A stretch of 38,066 bases of DNA, from positions 1 to 38,066 of IMG/VR virus record IMGVR_UViG_3300044612_000742, one strand, 5' to 3'. This DNA comes from a virus. Under the pieces are notes generated by a model. The model searched no databases, had not been told where the DNA came from, and saw only the letters and a list, made by a program, of their open reading frames with translations. The position numbers and the translations under genes are program-made. Of the stretch, positions 23,444 to 33,800 are shown in pieces; within the stretch, counting starts at the first letter, position 1, and each line of letters starts with the position of its first letter.

Positions 23444-25411
23444 TCAGTCAGGCACGCCGTTGTATGCAGGGTCCAGTGTACTGTTCCACGCTGCGATGGT
23501 CAGTCCTGCAGGCCAGTTATCGCCGCCGCCGGAACCGGCAGGGTCTCCGGGGAAGCCGCTCACCTTGCAGCCAGTGGTGTCGTACCAGCACCACAGGAGG
23601 GGAGGATTCGGCAGTGAAGCACAGTGCTGGATCATGTCGTAAGACCGTTGGGCGCGCTGCCTGCCTGAGTACCGGAAGTGCGAGCTGTACTCCAGTGGGT
23701 CTCTGGAGGGGTCTGGGGCCGGGACCAGAGAATCTCCTCTAACCAACCCTGTCTCTCCGTTGACCCACGGCTTGTTCCGCTCTCTAGCCATACGAGCAAT
23801 AGTCTCGATGGCGTACCAGCCCTGACCGTTGGGGTTCTCGGTCGACTTACGGTCTGTATACGGAACCACTACGTAGTCAGAATCGCACCAAAGTCGACAG
23901 ATGGACTTATTGGTGGCAGATGTCTTCTGCCCTGTTGCGTAGATGTCCCACCCCATCACGTCGTAAGTCGTCCAGTTGAGCGGGTACCACGACGCAGCTG
24001 AACCCTTACCTGTATTCCAGATGGTCCAGTCACAGATCAACGGCGCTACATAGAACTTGTGGCCTTCTGCTCTGGCTATCACGAACTTGTTGTATAGAGC
24101 AGTGTGAGCAGCCCTCCACGCTGCTTGCCACTCAGACGTAGACGAGAAGTGCTTACGCCAGTTGTATGCGTCAGTGTTTGACGTCTCTTCTGGCTCATGC
24201 CAGATGGTGCAATAAACCTGCTGTCCCATGGGAATGTTGGCCGTCAGGTAGTTGACAGCGTTGGTCGCCATGGTTTCCAACGCTGAGGGAGACTTCATGG
24301 TTGCCATGTCAGGCTTCCACGAGTCCCAGATGACGACATAGTTGTTCTGAGGGTCTCGTCGGCCCCGGAGGTCGGCAGGGATCACCGGCCCGGCATTACT
24401 ACTGGTTCCGTTGTAGGAGCGGACGACCCGAGGCACTCCCAGCCCACCAGCCATCTTTGTCTGCACCTCTGACCACGACTCGGCCCCATAACCCCAGATC
24501 GTCTGAGGGGGCGGAACTGGGGGAAGGGTCCCGGTGAGGGCTGCGATCGGCGCAGTGGTGTAGATGGCGTTGACTCCGAGGTCTGCCCACTGCTTCACCA
24601 GCGCCGGGGTGTCGGCGTTGTACACCCACACCTTCAGTCCAGCAGTCTTGATCGAGTTGATGATCGTGCCGGTCAGGAAGGCTGAGTTGACGAGGAACCC
24701 GTAGATGCCGTAAGTCGATGCTGCCGAGATGTCTGACCCCGATGGGGCAGCGCTGGCCCAGCGCTGTACGGCATACATCTCGGCGTCCTTCAGGGACTGG
24801 CAGTGAGCGTAGGTGTCGCTGACCCCGATGACCTGCTTCTTGGCCGCAGGGTTGGCATTGGCCCACGCAATGAGCTGGGGTACGGCATTGGCGTCCCGGA
24901 TCAGGGGGGCGAGAATCTGCTTGCCGAGCCACGCCGGAACGACTGACTTCGTCGGGTAGGTGGGGTTGTCCCAGAACGCTGCGGGCTGAGCGGCTCCTCC
25001 CACGGGGGAGGGGATCATGACTGAGGCCCACTGGGCCGTCGTGATGGACGAGACCGCTGTCGAAGTACCGAGCACCGACGCCGAGCTGTCAAAGCTCAGC
25101 ACCAGCTTGTCGACTCCGGCAGTGCCCGACAGCATGCGGAGATCCACGGCCCCGATGAGCCGGTCCCGCACAAGGTCCAGACGCGAGTCGGTGAACAGCT
25201 GCGAAGCCGCATAGAGCGTGTTGTTCGCCCACTCACCGCCTCCGAAGCCCTGCGCCCCGACGTAGCTGAGCGTCTTGAGGTCCCCGACGAGATCGGCCCC
25301 GCCCGCCCACGGCCACTCCTTGAGTGTGCCATCGGCGAGTCCCGTGCCTCCGGTGCCGATCTTGACCGTGCCGTCCGCCCAACCGGGGTTGAGCCACATC
25401 CGCAACGGCAT
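23444..25411 (-). CDS. Glycosidase-like tail protein with GDPD-like segment
   Basis: The 655-aa product starts at ATG 25411, 3 bp after the collagen fibre stop. Residues about 190-290 look like the end of a glycerophosphodiester phosphodiesterase (GDPD) barrel: YGIYGFLVNS, TAGLKVWVYNADTPALVKQW and DLGVNAIYTTAPIAAL. I do not see the usual 'HRG....PENT' catalytic start, so that part may be inactive or reshaped. Residues about 305-640 resemble a (beta/alpha)8 glycoside hydrolase: CTIWHEPEE has Glu406 in a 'W-H/N-E-P' setting (acid/base position) and WVNGETG has Glu553 in a likely nucleophile position. The two glutamates are 147 apart, reasonable for clan A-type barrels. It could cut a host capsule or wall glycan. 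Substrate unknown. Confidence 0.7.
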   Translation of the reverse strand: MPLRMWLNPGWADGTVKIGTGGTGLADGTLKEWPWAGGADLVGDLKTLSYVGAQGFGGGEWANNTLYAASQLFTDSRLDLVRDRLIGAVDLRMLSGTAGVDKLVLSFDSSASVLGTSTAVSSITTAQWASVMIPSPVGGAAQPAAFWDNPTYPTKSVVPAWLGKQILAPLIRDANAVPQLIAWANANPAAKKQVIGVSDTYAHCQSLKDAEMYAVQRWASAAPSGSDISAASTYGIYGFLVNSAFLTGTIINSIKTAGLKVWVYNADTPALVKQWADLGVNAIYTTAPIAALTGTLPPVPPPQTIWGYGAESWSEVQTKMAGGLGVPRVVRSYNGTSSNAGPVIPADLRGRRDPQNNYVVIWDSWKPDMATMKSPSALETMATNAVNYLTANIPMGQQVYCTIWHEPEETSNTDAYNWRKHFSSTSEWQAAWRAAHTALYNKFVIARAEGHKFYVAPLICDWTIWNTGKGSAASWYPLNWTTYDVMGWDIYATGQKTSATNKSICRLWCDSDYVVVPYTDRKSTENPNGQGWYAIETIARMARERNKPWVNGETGLVRGDSLVPAPDPSRDPLEYSSHFRYSGRQRAQRSYDMIQHCASLPNPPLLWCWYDTTGCKVSGFPGDPAGSGGGDNWPAGLTIAAWNSTLDPAYNGVPD

Positions 25412-25414
25412 GGG

Positions 25415-28189
25415 TCAGCTCGTCTTCTTGGTCAGCGCCAGTGTGAAGGCGCCTCGCTGTGTCGAGGCCGCTCCTGTCTTGACCCACGTCTGGGTGCCGG
25501 TGGGGCGGCCTGCAGTCTGGTTCACGGTCAGATCGTAGCCAGCAGCGGCCGAAACGACCGAGCCACCCGTGCTTTGAGTGATGCCGCCGTTACCGCCACT
25601 GGTGAACGCAGCGGGGGCTGCAATCGTGGCGCCGACTGTGTTATTTCCCGTTGGGCCAACTCGCTCGAACCAGAAGCCCGCAACGATCGAGTTCGCCGTC
25701 GGAGTGACGGTGGGGGCCGTCTGGCTGGTCGAGGACGTGTTCGATGCCGACACGCTGATGGCGTTGACGACACCTCCGGCCCCGAGTGTGACGTTGCGGA
25801 AGATCAGCAGCGAAGCTGCCAGCTTGCCCGTCCCAGAGGTGATCGAGATGTTGCCCATCGCCGCCGGGCAGGTGCGGGTGAAGATCCGGGCCTGCCCGTT
25901 GTTGACGTTGGCCACGTAGGAGGCGTTGGTGCTGCCGGGGTTGTCGAAGCCCGCCGGGGTCGGGACGTCTGCCGTAGAGCCGTGGGTCACGATGAGCACC
26001 GCCACGTCCCCGTCCTGCGTGACGATCGGCGTACCGGCCGAGCTGACCGGCAGGGTCAGGGTCTGGTCGTTGGTCCAGAGCGAGGAGGTGCCGACCAGCG
26101 TCGGGGTCAGGTCGGGCGGGGGGAGCGTCGAGGACGGGTCAGCGACCCACCACAGGGTGCCAGCGGGGGTACCTGCCGGAGGCGTACCGCCGGAAGGCAA
26201 CACACCCACGATGGTGCCCGGAGGTCCTGCAGGCCCCTGCTCACCGCGAGTGTTGCCACAGAAGTGCCACGCTGGAGTGGTGGCTGGCGGGCTGATCCCC
26301 CATGCGTAGAGGCTGAGATCCTCGCCGACGACGTACATGTCCCCGGGGCCACCAGTTGTGGGAAGGTTGCTCGTCTGGGTCAGGAACCCACGGATGGTGG
26401 GAACGGAGAACCCTGCCGATCCGGGAGCCGAGACCATGACTCGGACGCCGTTGGTGGTCGGGGGAGAGGCGAACGACACGCTCACGGCGTTCACGCCCTG
26501 AGTGGTCACCGCCGAAACCGGCACCTGCACTCCGGTGGAGGCATTCGTGGCGACGACCAGCAGATCGGAGCTGCTCAGGTTGTGGTTGATCGAGAAGCTC
26601 GTGGCGGAGCCGTTACCCACCAGAGTGATGTGGCTTGCCCCAGCGCCGGACACGCCGATCGGCCCCTGAGGGCCAGCAGGGCCAGCGGCCCCGGCCGCCC
26701 CAGCTGGACCTTGCGTTCCCTGTGGACCTTGCGTTCCCTGTGGACCGGCAGGCCCTGCTGGACCGACGGCCCCAGCGGCCCCTGCTGGACCTTGCGCTCC
26801 TTGCGGCCCTGCAGCACCAGCAGGCCCTGCAGCGCCAGCAGGCCCAGCAGCACCTTGAGGTCCGACAGGCCCAGTGGCGCCCGCAGGACCTTGTGGACCC
26901 TGAATGGCTCCCACGTTCTGCCACGCAGTTCCGCTCCAGACCCACAGGTTGCCTGAGATCATCCAACCGTCACCAACAGTGTTGCCAGTTTCGGGCAGCT
27001 GGGCAGTAGAGGACAGAGTCCCCTTGATCGTGACAGAAGTCCCCGCTGGGCCTGTCGGCCCTGTAGCGCCCGTAGCACCGGCTGCGCCAGCTGCTCCAAC
27101 CGGTCCAGCAGGCCCTGCAGCGCCCGCAGCACCTGCGCTACCAGCGGGGCCTACGGGACCAGTCGGGCCTGCGGGGCCTGTGCCTCCGGGCAGCCCCTGC
27201 ACTCCCTGCGGCCCTTGGATTCCCTGCAAGCCCTGAGGACCGGTCGGCCCCTGCTGGCCCTGAGCGCCTGCCGGGCCAGTCGACCCGGTGTTGCCCTTGT
27301 CGCCCTTCGGGCCAACAGCCCCCGTCATCCCTGTTGCCCCGGTAGCGCCCTGAGGCCCAACTGGCCCGGTGTTACCTGTAACGCCTCGGAGACCTGTAGG
27401 TCCAGCAGGCCCGGTAGGTCCGACCGGACCCGTGGGTCCGGTGCCCCCCTGAGCACCCGTCGGCCCAGCGGGACCGGCCGGACCAGTGACGCCGACGAAG
27501 CCTCGCGGACCAATAGGCCCCGCAGCTCCTGTCGGGCCAGTGGCCCCAGTAGATCCTGCAGGCCCGGTCGGACCAGTGAACCCCCGAACCCCAGTAGGAC
27601 CGGGGACGGTGGAAGCTGGGCCAGTAGGCCCGGTCGGGCCACGGAACGGCCCGGCGTTGACCCAAGCGGTGCCGTCCCACACGATGATGTCCCCGTTGAA
27701 CGTGTACGCCTGCCCCGTCTGCCCGGTGGGCGGCAGCTGGTTGAGGTTGGTCACGTTGCCCACCAGCTGGATGCCGACGCCGGTCGGGCCGCGCTGTCCC
27801 GTGGCGCCCGTCGCACCGACAGGGCCAGTCGGCCCCGCTGGACCGGTCGGGCCGGTGAAGCCTCGTGGGCCAGATGGTCCGACCGCAGACGACATTGGCC
27901 CGGTGGGGCCAGTCGCCCCAGTGAACCCCCGAAGGCCGGTGGCGCCCGTCGCTCCGGTAGGACCTGCCACTCCTTGCGGCCCTACAGGGCCAGTAGGCCC
28001 AGCGGGAATGGCGTCTACCTCCGCCTTGGTAGCGTAGGTGTCCTCGGCCTCCGTAGAGGTCAGGAAGGCGTCGTGGTCGTACTCTTCCTCGTGAGCCTGA
28101 ACCGCCTCTGAACCGTCACCAAGAGGGGAGCGCAGCCCGACCTTGACCTTGGTCGACTTCTTGCCGCCTTGGCTCCATACGTTTGGCAT
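25415..28189 (-). CDS. Collagen-like tail fibre protein
   Basis: This 924-aa protein starts at ATG 28189 (ATGA overlap, AGGAG 5 bp upstream). Residues 1-62 are a charged N-terminal arm ending in [20 protein letters not shown], probably a trimer or attachment segment. Gly-X-Y collagen-like repeats rich in GPTG, GPAG and GAAG fill residues about 64-137, 184-384, 430-511 and 649-659. They are interrupted by three related non-collagen modules (about 140-182, 386-429, 597-647), each with 'LPxTGxxGDxY....L.vW.GtaW.nvG'. The C-terminal 250 residues are a beta-sandwich head ([36 protein letters not shown]). Collagen-like fibres form trimers. It probably forms a long receptor-binding fibre. No lysine hydroxylation or similar need be assumed. 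Confidence 0.88.
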   Translation of the reverse strand: MPNVWSQGGKKSTKVKVGLRSPLGDGSEAVQAHEEEYDHDAFLTSTEAEDTYATKAEVDAIPAGPTGPVGPQGVAGPTGATGATGLRGFTGATGPTGPMSSAVGPSGPRGFTGPTGPAGPTGPVGATGATGQRGPTGVGIQLVGNVTNLNQLPPTGQTGQAYTFNGDIIVWDGTAWVNAGPFRGPTGPTGPASTVPGPTGVRGFTGPTGPAGSTGATGPTGAAGPIGPRGFVGVTGPAGPAGPTGAQGGTGPTGPVGPTGPAGPTGLRGVTGNTGPVGPQGATGATGMTGAVGPKGDKGNTGSTGPAGAQGQQGPTGPQGLQGIQGPQGVQGLPGGTGPAGPTGPVGPAGSAGAAGAAGPAGPVGAAGAAGATGATGPTGPAGTSVTIKGTLSSTAQLPETGNTVGDGWMISGNLWVWSGTAWQNVGAIQGPQGPAGATGPVGPQGAAGPAGAAGPAGAAGPQGAQGPAGAAGAVGPAGPAGPQGTQGPQGTQGPAGAAGAAGPAGPQGPIGVSGAGASHITLVGNGSATSFSINHNLSSSDLLVVATNASTGVQVPVSAVTTQGVNAVSVSFASPPTTNGVRVMVSAPGSAGFSVPTIRGFLTQTSNLPTTGGPGDMYVVGEDLSLYAWGISPPATTPAWHFCGNTRGEQGPAGPPGTIVGVLPSGGTPPAGTPAGTLWWVADPSSTLPPPDLTPTLVGTSSLWTNDQTLTLPVSSAGTPIVTQDGDVAVLIVTHGSTADVPTPAGFDNPGSTNASYVANVNNGQARIFTRTCPAAMGNISITSGTGKLAASLLIFRNVTLGAGGVVNAISVSASNTSSTSQTAPTVTPTANSIVAGFWFERVGPTGNNTVGATIAAPAAFTSGGNGGITQSTGGSVVSAAAGYDLTVNQTAGRPTGTQTWVKTGAASTQRGAFTLALTKKTS
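26657..28000 (-). repeat. Collagen-like GXY coding repeats
   Basis: Codons for residues 64 to 511 of the fibre are mainly Gly-Pro-Thr, Gly-Pro-Ala, Gly-Ala-Ala and Gly-Pro-Gln triplets, with two inserted globular modules. The first half prefers Gly-Pro-Thr, the second Gly-Ala-Ala and Gly-Pro-Gln, so the two halves seem to have expanded separately. The DNA shows many near-identical 9- and 18-bp units. Confidence 0.88.
26706..26746. repeat. Exact tandem 18-bp repeat inside the fibre gene
   Basis: The unit GGACCTTGCGTTCCCTGT occurs twice in direct succession (26706-26723 and 26724-26741), followed by GGACC, the start of a third. It encodes GTQGPQ on the - strand. The copies are identical, so they are likely recent and prone to in-frame gain or loss of six residues. 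Confidence 0.9.
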
Positions 28190-29394
28190 CAGGACTCCTG
28201 AACGGTCAAAGTGCCCCTGAGGACAAGCAAGGGAGGCTCGGAAGGAACCGTCTGGAAGACCTTCCAGACGTAGGTCGTGCCCTCGTCAAGGCTACCAACC
28301 ACAGACTCGGGCAGCAGTAGCACAACAGTGCCAGTTGCCTGAGAACTCGAATCGACCACGAAGCTGGCGACCACCTCGCCGTCGTCTTCGATGACGGCCT
28401 GCCATGTGGACTCCTCAGACAGCGCCGTGTCGAACCACAGAGTCCAGACGGCCGAGGAGTCAACAACCGCTTCCAAGTCGATCTCAGCGACGTTGTCCCC
28501 GGTGACCTCTAGCTCCAGTGCATCCTGCAAACTGTCCAAGACGTACAGCGTGCCTTCGAGCACCACCGATGAGGCAAGGCCGAACTGCTGGGTCAGCATC
28601 CACTTCAGCTCATCAGCAGGCAGGGCGTTTGTTGCAGATTGCGACAGTGTCGCCACAACGGTCCCGCTGGCCAGTTGGCTGCTGTTGACAGCCATCGTGC
28701 CTACTTGCGTGGTGCCTGAGTACAGCCTCAGTGTCCACGTCGACCCGGTCAGGTTGTACGACTCAAAGCTCAGGTAGTAGACGTTGTCTTGGTCGTTGAA
28801 TGCCAGTAGGGGCATGCCGAGAGTTTCAGGCGGCAGGGGGTCGCCAAACTGAGTGTCGTCCGGGAAGAAGTCATAGATCGACTCGTCATCAGGGATCAGT
28901 TCAAGACCGGAGACACCGACGATCGCATCGGTGTACTGGGCACGACCTCTGATCTGGAAGTTGGAGATCGAGTAGTACCGGTGGTCGTAGTAGACGACGT
29001 CGTTCAGGCGATCATCGAGCCATGGCCCGAGGGGGCGCCCTGCTTGGGCAGGGAAGGGGGCATCTGGGGGCGGGTCATTCAGCCGTCGGCCATGAGCTTC
29101 TTCGGCGCCCACACCCCGCTGCTTCATCTCTTCCGCAGAGACGGCGAACCTGATGCGCTGGCGGGGGCGACGCCCCTCACCGGAGTATTGCTCGGGGTCC
29201 TCGATCTGGTCCACCCACAGGGCCGGGAGGCGAATGCCGGGGAGATACCTCCGGCCGCCTTCGTCGTAGGTGTCGTCCCATCGGGAGTTGACGGAGTCGA
29301 AGCGGAACCAGACGACTTCCTCGCCGATCACCCGGTGATACGCCTCGTACTCCTTGTTGATGTGGGCGATCTCACGCCGAACGTCAACTGGCAC
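28189..29394 (-). CDS. Putative neck/connector-type virion protein
   Basis: The 401-aa product starts at GTG 29394, with GGGGG about 8 bp upstream, 3 bp after the previous stop. The N-terminal 130 residues ([73 protein letters not shown]) resemble head-tail connector or stopper proteins of actinophage myoviruses, as far as I can recall. Residues 190-400 consist of two related beta units with '[16 protein letters not shown]..[15 protein letters not shown]' and '[12 protein letters not shown]...[16 protein letters not shown]', an internal duplication (each about 90 aa). The C-terminus ends with [12 protein letters not shown]. The fusion of a possible neck core to a duplicated beta domain is unusual. 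It precedes the collagen fibre with an ATGA overlap. Confidence 0.6.
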   Translation of the reverse strand: MPVDVRREIAHINKEYEAYHRVIGEEVVWFRFDSVNSRWDDTYDEGGRRYLPGIRLPALWVDQIEDPEQYSGEGRRPRQRIRFAVSAEEMKQRGVGAEEAHGRRLNDPPPDAPFPAQAGRPLGPWLDDRLNDVVYYDHRYYSISNFQIRGRAQYTDAIVGVSGLELIPDDESIYDFFPDDTQFGDPLPPETLGMPLLAFNDQDNVYYLSFESYNLTGSTWTLRLYSGTTQVGTMAVNSSQLASGTVVATLSQSATNALPADELKWMLTQQFGLASSVVLEGTLYVLDSLQDALELEVTGDNVAEIDLEAVVDSSAVWTLWFDTALSEESTWQAVIEDDGEVVASFVVDSSSQATGTVVLLLPESVVGSLDEGTTYVWKVFQTVPSEPPLLVLRGTLTVQES

Positions 29395-29397
29395 AGG

Positions 29398-30210
29398 TCA
29401 GCCCCCACTGGTGCCGAGAGTCGTCCACCCGTCAGCGGCCAGCCCGTAGTCCGGGTTGTAGGCCCCAGCTCCCTCGGAACCGCCCTCTTCTGGAGATGCC
29501 ATCTCCGCTGGGATCTCCGGGAACACCCGGACCGGGGGCCGGGGATCATCCACTTCACGGCCCCGGAACTCGGGCACGTAGCGGTTGGTGAGGCGGGAGA
29601 TGCGGCGCAGATCGAAGATGTCGATGCGCTCCAGCCCAATGTTGAGCATGGCTGCATACTTGGTGTACTCCGCCTGCCAGTACTGGAAGAGCTGCTGCAC
29701 CTGCTGAAATCGCATGTGGGCCGGGATCATCATGCCCTCAGGCGTCGACACGTCGATGTCGAGCGCCAGCTCGCTCATCAACGACCCGAGCGCAAGGCAC
29801 ACTGTCAGCACGGCCGTAGCGTGCTTCTCCTCGGTGGAGAAGTCGCTGAACGACGTCACATCAGTGCGGTTGTGGGTGTGCTCAGAGATGGCGATCTCAG
29901 CGTAGTAACCAAGGTCTTCAGGCAAGAACCACTCGTAGTAGTAGCCCTTGATCGAGATACCTTCGGTGATGCCAGTCACGTCAGTGAACCGGATCACCCC
30001 GTTACGGGTGTCCACGATGTAGTTGGCTGTGGGGACAGCGGTCCCCGTGGTGAACGCCCGTATATCAAGGGTGGCCACCATCATGCGGCTGAGCTTGACC
30101 GTGGTGTCGGTCAAGGGGGTATGGGTCTCCTCGAAGAAGGCCGGGAAGTCGCGCAGCATGTTGCGCGCCCGGTCGGCAAGGTTCGTCGGGGTGTCAAGGG
30201 GGACGCTCAC
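29398..30210 (-). CDS. Putative neck/adaptor virion protein
   Basis: I place the start at GTG 30210 (GTGA overlap, GGGAGG 3 bp upstream), giving 270 aa. An earlier start at 30240 lies inside the previous gene. The N-terminus ADRARNMLRDFPAFFEETHT is helical, followed by beta strands that include YIVDTRNGVIRFTDVTGI and GYYYEWFLPEDLGYYAEIAI. Then comes a long helical part (AVLTVCLALGSLMSELALDI, RFQQVQQLFQYWQAEYTKYA) and an acidic tail. A 'helix-barrel-helix' plan and position with two other non-fibre structural genes suggests a head-tail adaptor. I do not recognise a specific family. Confidence 0.6.
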   Translation of the reverse strand: MSVPLDTPTNLADRARNMLRDFPAFFEETHTPLTDTTVKLSRMMVATLDIRAFTTGTAVPTANYIVDTRNGVIRFTDVTGITEGISIKGYYYEWFLPEDLGYYAEIAISEHTHNRTDVTSFSDFSTEEKHATAVLTVCLALGSLMSELALDIDVSTPEGMMIPAHMRFQQVQQLFQYWQAEYTKYAAMLNIGLERIDIFDLRRISRLTNRYVPEFRGREVDDPRPPVRVFPEIPAEMASPEEGGSEGAGAYNPDYGLAADGWTTLGTSGG

Positions 30211-30827
30211 GGCCCTCCCATCGGGATGCCCAGCGTCCACGACGCCAGAACCTGCACACCACCGCTCAGGTGCGTCTGGGTCTTGCAGAAGCTCTTGGGA
30301 GTGCCGTCCTCTTCTTCAGCCCACACAGAGGCACTACGGAGGTCCCAGCGGTACCTCCCGCCGGGGTTGAGCTGCTGGGTGCGGTCGGAAAGGTAGTCGA
30401 CGTAGACCTCCGTCCCCTCCTCTTCTGGGTTGTACACCGCACGCACGTCACCAATGGCCCCGAGCGACGACGCTTGGTACCACTGCATGTTCGGCCGAGT
30501 GCCGTACCACGGGACCCACCCGTTGAAGTAGCGGATCGTGCTGAGGTAGGAACTCCGCATCTCGCTGAACCAGTACTTCTTGTCCCACGGAACCACGAGA
30601 GTCGTCGGAGACGGGTCGACATCTTCGGGGACGGTCTCCGACGTGTGGTACATGGGCAGCCCGTCTTCATCCTCGGGCCGCTCGGGCGTCCACACTCGGT
30701 TCTCCCAGAAGAACGGCCCGTCGTAGAGGTGGTCACCCCGAACGAAGGTGAGGTCTCGCCGCAGAGGGGCCTGCTTCCGGGATGACGACCCTTGCCCTGA
30801 GTCAGGAGTGCTGTAGACGGCCGACAT
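30207..30827 (-). CDS. Hypothetical virion protein, possible neck component
   Basis: The preferred start is ATG 30827 (206 aa); a frame to 30905 would overlap the upstream gene by 50 bp and has no better site. GGGAG lies about 13 bp upstream, rather far. The protein is rich in Trp, Tyr and acidic residues: FFWENRVWTPERPEDED, YWFSEMRSSYLSTIRYFNGW and VPWYGTRPNMQWYQASS. DVRAVYNPEEEGTEVYVDYL and GGRYRWDLRSASVW suggest a beta-sheet. There is no signal peptide. Grouping with the next two genes suggests a joint neck complex, but that is inferred from context. Confidence 0.6.
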   Translation of the reverse strand: MSAVYSTPDSGQGSSSRKQAPLRRDLTFVRGDHLYDGPFFWENRVWTPERPEDEDGLPMYHTSETVPEDVDPSPTTLVVPWDKKYWFSEMRSSYLSTIRYFNGWVPWYGTRPNMQWYQASSLGAIGDVRAVYNPEEEGTEVYVDYLSDRTQQLNPGGRYRWDLRSASVWAEEEDGTPKSFCKTQTHLSGGVQVLASWTLGIPMGGP

Positions 30828-30855
30828 ACCTAAGATCGTACTCCCTGAGTCCGGG

Positions 30856-33800
30856 TCAAGATCCTGTTGTCCAGAAGAGATCGACCGGAGTTTCGACGGT
30901 CCCATCGAACCATGTGATCTGCCCGATAGGAGTCTCTGGTCCGTTGAGGTTCTTTCGGGTCAACACAACAGGCTGGAGAACGTACTTTCTTGGTGTAGGC
31001 AGTTGGGGCAGTACTGCAACTACTTGAGTGCTGGCCAACCAGTCGGGGCCGTAAGCCTGAGGTTCTGGTACTACAGCAAAGCTTACAACGGCACTGAGAA
31101 CCACTCCAGAACCGAATAGCGGAGTAGGCAATGACGAGTTGGCAGAGACAGTGCTGGCCGACACAATCCATTGGCCAGTGGCAGCAGGCGCCGGAATGGC
31201 AGCAGACGCAACCACGACTGCAGGTACTACGTTGACCTTCCGAGTGGGGGTAGGGATTGAGGCGCTTACCTGTAGCCCGGAAGGAACCAGCCGAGACCCG
31301 GAAATCAGGATTGGAACGGGAATCTGAGATGTGGCTACCGCTGGCAGCGGCTGCGCTGTGCCTTGAGCCGAGACGAACGGAGCCGGGATACCTGCAGTAG
31401 TCCCAACAGCGCTCGGGGTGGCTGCCCCGCCACTGATCACTGATGGGGCTGGAACAGACGTGCCCGCTGCAACTATCGAGGCAGTGATCTGCATCGAGAG
31501 GGCCGGAGTGGGAGCGGACGAGACGACGGCGACAACTCCAGCCGCAATTCCCGATCCCCAGAGCGGAGTGGGAACGGCGGCTACTGCCGCTACAGCAGAT
31601 GGCCCAACCATCGTTCCCGTTACCCAGCTCGGCTCCGGCACCGAGACAGCCGCCCCCACCGAAGTGGGCAGCGTTCCTGCTCCCCACGATGGGGCTGGGA
31701 TTGTTGCCGTCGCTGCTACTACCGAAGGAGTGAGTGAGATTCCTGCAGAAACTCCCGGCGCAGGAATCGCAGCCGTGGCCGTAACGACAGCGGGCGCTAG
31801 TCCAGCTCCCCACAGTGACGCTGGGATAGCAGTAACTGCAGCGACCACAGAAGCAGGCGCAGTTGCCCCGGAGCTGGTCGTGGGAGAGGGGATGGCAGCA
31901 ATTGCTGCAACTGCAGCGGGAACTGTCCCAGAACCCCACGTAGGTGCCGTGATGCTGCTGGTGGCCGCAACTGCAGTAGGCAGTGGTCCGGCGCCCCACC
32001 CGGGTGCTGGAATAGTGCTAATTGAGGCAACTACAGAAACAGATGCAGTTGCTCCAGAGCTGACTGCAGGAGCAGAAATGGTAGTAACTGCGGTAACGGA
32101 ACTCGGGACAGCCTGCTGTCCCCACCCGGGTGCTGGTATAGCACTAACTGCTGCAACCGCCGTAGGCAGTGTCCCAGAATTGATCAGGGGCTGAAGGATG
32201 GCCGTAACTGCTGCGACTGCAGTAGGTAGGGTTCCAGATCCCCACGTAGGTGCTGGGATGCTACTGGTGGCTGCGACCGACTCCGGCGAGATGATGACAT
32301 CTGAGAACGCATCGAGCCAGCTGAAGAAGTTGGCGATGCCGGTGGCGTTAGTCTTTGCCCCTTCGTGATCGACGCCAGCCAACTCGAAGTAGGTGAGCTT
32401 CTCAGAAGAGATGACGCCCGGTGTCGGTGGCCCGGTGACGTACCCGACGTTCGTCAAGGCCGTGACCAGCTGGTCGTAGTGTGCGGCCTTGGTCGTCAGG
32501 TCGTCCGCTGTGCCGAACACGATGCCGATCGGGAAGTCAGGGACGACAGCCGCCTTGCCACGGTATGGCTCGTTGATCGTTGGCGAGCCTGATGCGGGGT
32601 TGATGTACTTGTCGACATCAAGCTCGCCGTAGACGGTGGTGTCGATAGAAGCCTCGGAGATAGCGTGACCAGACCGAGAGACCAGATACCTGCGTCCGAG
32701 GCTGATGACGATCCGGTTGGAACCGTTGGGCGTGAGCGTCGGGTTGACAGCGTTCTGGGGCGATACGACGGGGGCAAAGAGGAACATGCCCTTGATCGTG
32801 TAGCTGTTGTTGAGCGTCAGTGAGTTGCCGGAAGCGGTGATCGTGTCACCGTTCTGGCCAAAGTCGAATGGGTACGACGTGTTCGGGGCACCGTTGCTTC
32901 TGCCGACATGCGCTGGACGCTGGTGCCGGTTCGGGTTGAAGATGTCCCCAGCTGGCCATGAGCCGGGGTATATGCCGGAGTACGTCGTCGTGTCGCCCTT
33001 GGTGAAGGCCACGAACTGGGCGATCGAGGTGCCCGCAGAGTGGCCCGAGATGATCGTGTTGTCGGTGTCGATGTTGTAGAGGTTGGACTCAAGCTTGTCC
33101 CTGCGGAAGAAGCGCAGCGCAACCTTCACATCGTGAATGCCGAGCGGGAACGACGCCTCGTTGCCGTTCGACAACGTCGCCTCTGCGAACGCTCCCCCAG
33201 CAATGGCTTCGGTCAAGCGGTAGTCGACCGAGACGACAGCGATACCTCGGTCCAGCAGCTGGTTGACAAGGGACGATGGGATTTCGCTGCGGCTGCCTTG
33301 GGAGAAGAAGCCGCCATGAATCCACATGAACAGCGGCCAACCGGTCTCCGGCGCAGTACCGTTCGGGAGCCAGAGCGAGAGATTTCGACCGCCCGGCGCA
33401 GAGTTGGGGAGATCCTTGAACGTGAGCGCAGTGCCGTTCGTGTAGGCAATGCTGATCGGAGGCGTGGATGTCGGGGTCGGGATCGACGTGGCGGCGTTGA
33501 CTGGAGCCACAGTCGGAGTGGGATTGACGAGCTGCCGAGCGGTGACCAGTAGCTGCGGCCTGCGGGCCGGGGTGGAGTCGTCGTGTGAGAACGTGCGGTA
33601 GCGAGAAGTGGACGAGCCGGTAGGCCCGATCATCACGTTCAGGTACTCGGTGCTCTGGTTGATGGACGCCAGCGCCGCCACCACCGCAGCGGAGATGTTC
33701 GGGGAGGTGTTGGTGGCGTCAGCGGCGGCGCCAACGTGGGTCCACGCCACCTGAGCCGTGTCCCCCGAACCAGCACCGATGGATGCCCACAGAGTGTCAG

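Noticed and set aside
25574-26956. Long + strand open frame (460 codons) across the collagen region
   Set aside because: It is the reverse of the Gly/Pro/Ala codon repeats, giving Arg- and Ser-rich low-complexity protein. No independent signal.
28981-30396. Long + strand open frame (471 codons)
   Set aside because: It lies opposite three well-supported - strand genes, has an unnatural composition (many Arg, Gly, Val, His) and crosses gene borders. It is a shadow caused by GC-rich codons.
30830-31999. 389-codon frame on the - strand in another phase of the IPAP repeats
   Set aside because: Rich in Cys, Ser and His with no domain. It is the repeat array read in a wrong frame; the in-frame IPAPxWG reading joins to the esterase domain.
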